Positions 5,765 through 6,509 of a DNA stretch of 6,509 nt are shown here, in pieces. Source of the stretch: CAZCYE01 sp964502775. GTDB lineage: Bacteria > Actinomycetota > Acidimicrobiia > IMCC26256 > PALSA-555. Under the pieces are notes generated by a model, which had not been told where the DNA came from, did no database searches, and worked only from the letters and a program-made list of their open reading frames with translations. The position numbers and the translations under genes are program-made. The stretch is from the NCBI GenBank assembly GCA_964502775.1, contig CAZCYE010000083.1, positions 1 to 6,509 on the forward strand. The letters run 5' to 3'. Every line of letters begins with the position of its first letter. Position 1 is the stretch's first letter.

Positions 5765-6478
5765 CTACAGATCGGTCAGGATCTGGATGGCGGCCACGAG
5801 GTTGAACCCGGAGTGCAGGAGCAGCGACTGCGAGAGGCTGGCCGTGCGCACGGCGCGGTCCCCCGAGATCAGCCCGAGGGCGAGCAGCGCCGGCACGGCG
5901 TACCCGGCGCCGGGGTCGAGGGCCACGTGCACCAGCGCGAAGGCCAGCGCCGAGCCGAACACCGCGACGGCCGGCCCGAAGCGCCGCAGCAGGCCCCGCA
6001 GGAGCACACCCCGGAACAACAGCTCCTCGCCGAGGGGCGCGAGCACGAGCACCGCCGCCGCGAACACGACCAGCTCCACGCCCTCGGCCCGCTCGAACAG
6101 GCGCACCACGTCCTGGGACGTCTCGTCGATGTTGCCCGCCGACAGGATCGGCTGGCTCGCGATACCGAGCACGATCGAGAGGCCGAGCCCGGCGCCGAAC
6201 CAACGGGCGTCGGCGAGGCGGAGCCGCAGGCCGAAGTCCGTTGCGAGGCTCCCCCGCGCCTTGGCCCGCGCCACCCAGGCGAGGTAGCCGACCACGAACG
6301 CGGTCTGGGTCACGATCGCCACCAGCGACGCCGGAATCTCGCGGCTACGGGTGAGCTCCCCGTCCTCAAAGAACGGGGCGGTCACCACGAGCGCGCCCAC
6401 GAGCGCCACCAGCCACGCCAGCGCGGCGTCCGGGAGGCCCCAGCCGATCCGTCGCGCCCGGGCCTCCACAAGCCCCAA
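5765..6478 (-). CDS. CPBP-family intramembrane metalloprotease (Abi/Rce1-like)
   Basis: A 237-residue integral membrane protein of the CPBP (CAAX protease and bacteriocin-processing) family, which cleaves substrates inside the membrane using a metal-activated water. The three family motifs are present in order: E151-E152 with R156 (EELLFRG), F180-x3-H184 (FALVH) and H222-x3-N226 (HSGFN). Hydrophobic segments lie at about 18-36, 50-70, 93-112, 134-150, 170-187 and 193-207, and the motifs sit in the C-terminal half as usual. The start is uncertain. TTG at 6478 has a GAGGGG ribosome site (6494-6489) 10 bases upstream, and GTG at 6469 is an alternative. The frame stays open to the window edge, so the N-terminus could also lie further upstream. 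It ends in TAG. The substrate cannot be predicted; family members serve in bacteriocin processing or immunity, or in protein secretion and surface display. A 130-base gap containing a promoter candidate separates it from the next gene, so it is probably not part of the sugar operon. Confidence 0.9.
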   Translation of the reverse strand: MGLVEARARRIGWGLPDAALAWLVALVGALVVTAPFFEDGELTRSREIPASLVAIVTQTAFVVGYLAWVARAKARGSLATDFGLRLRLADARWFGAGLGLSIVLGIASQPILSAGNIDETSQDVVRLFERAEGVELVVFAAAVLVLAPLGEELLFRGVLLRGLLRRFGPAVAVFGSALAFALVHVALDPGAGYAVPALLALGLISGDRAVRTASLSQSLLLHSGFNLVAAIQILTDL

Positions 6479-6494
6479 GGTAGTGGGGCCCCTC
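6472..6494 (-). promoter_or_regulatory. Ribosome site and start-codon hairpin of the protease gene
   Basis: Reading the minus strand, GAGGGG at 6494-6489 is a possible Shine-Dalgarno sequence 10 bases before the TTG start. GCCCC (6489-6485) can pair with GGGGC (6476-6472) across the 8-base loop ACTACCTT. This places two bases of the start codon in the loop and its last base in the stem. The five G:C pairs are seen directly. That the hairpin restrains translation is an inference, and it matters only if TTG 6478 is the true start. Confidence 0.3.
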
Positions 6495-6509
6495 GCCCGT
6501 GGCGCGCCC

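Noticed and set aside
5241..6203. Minus-strand 320-codon frame running across the protease, the gap and the zinc-ribbon gene
   Set aside because: It overlaps two supported genes in another frame, is arginine/alanine-rich, and runs through the promoter and ribosome-site region; no motif is visible.

Overview
The window is about 70% G+C DNA with all six protein genes on the minus strand, so transcription runs from high to low coordinates. Two features point to a high-GC actinobacterium, probably of the Acidimicrobiia type. One is the gene order phosphomannomutase, Trm112-like protein, bact-PGI_C-type sugar isomerase. The other is the family of the large membrane protein. The taxonomic call is an inference from family resemblance; there is no rRNA or other marker gene here.

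Layout in transcription order. A CPBP-family intramembrane protease (6478-5765) comes first; its TTG start lies next to the window edge. A 130-base gap (5764-5635) carries a candidate sigma-28/WhiG-class promoter, three short 9-bp near-repeats and a strong Shine-Dalgarno sequence. These lead into a 55-residue putative zinc-ribbon protein (5634-5467). A 129-base gap with no convincing signal follows. Next is an 865-residue multi-pass membrane protein (5337-2740) of the PTPS-related/YfhO-like type, probably a GT-C-fold glycosyltransferase. It is followed closely by a phosphomannomutase/phosphoglucomutase (2726-1350), a Trm112-like small protein (1320-1081) and a bifunctional phosphoglucose/phosphomannose isomerase-type SIS protein (1084-38). 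The last 37 bases hold no gene.

How they fit together. The isomerase can interconvert fructose-6-phosphate with glucose-6-phosphate or mannose-6-phosphate. The mutase moves the phosphate from C6 to C1. Together they supply hexose-1-phosphate for nucleotide-sugar and polyprenyl-sugar synthesis. The upstream membrane protein is a plausible user of lipid-linked sugars at the cell surface, so 5337-38 looks like one surface-glycan operon. The Trm112-like and zinc-ribbon proteins are small co-travelling genes whose roles cannot be read from sequence. The protease is probably a separate unit.

Most noteworthy: (1) a 17-bp imperfect tandem duplication at the membrane-protein/mutase junction, which creates a six-codon mini-ORF coupled by ATGA and GTGA overlaps on its two sides; (2) the sigma-28-like promoter in front of the zinc-ribbon gene. 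No CRISPR array, mobile element, tRNA or rRNA was seen.
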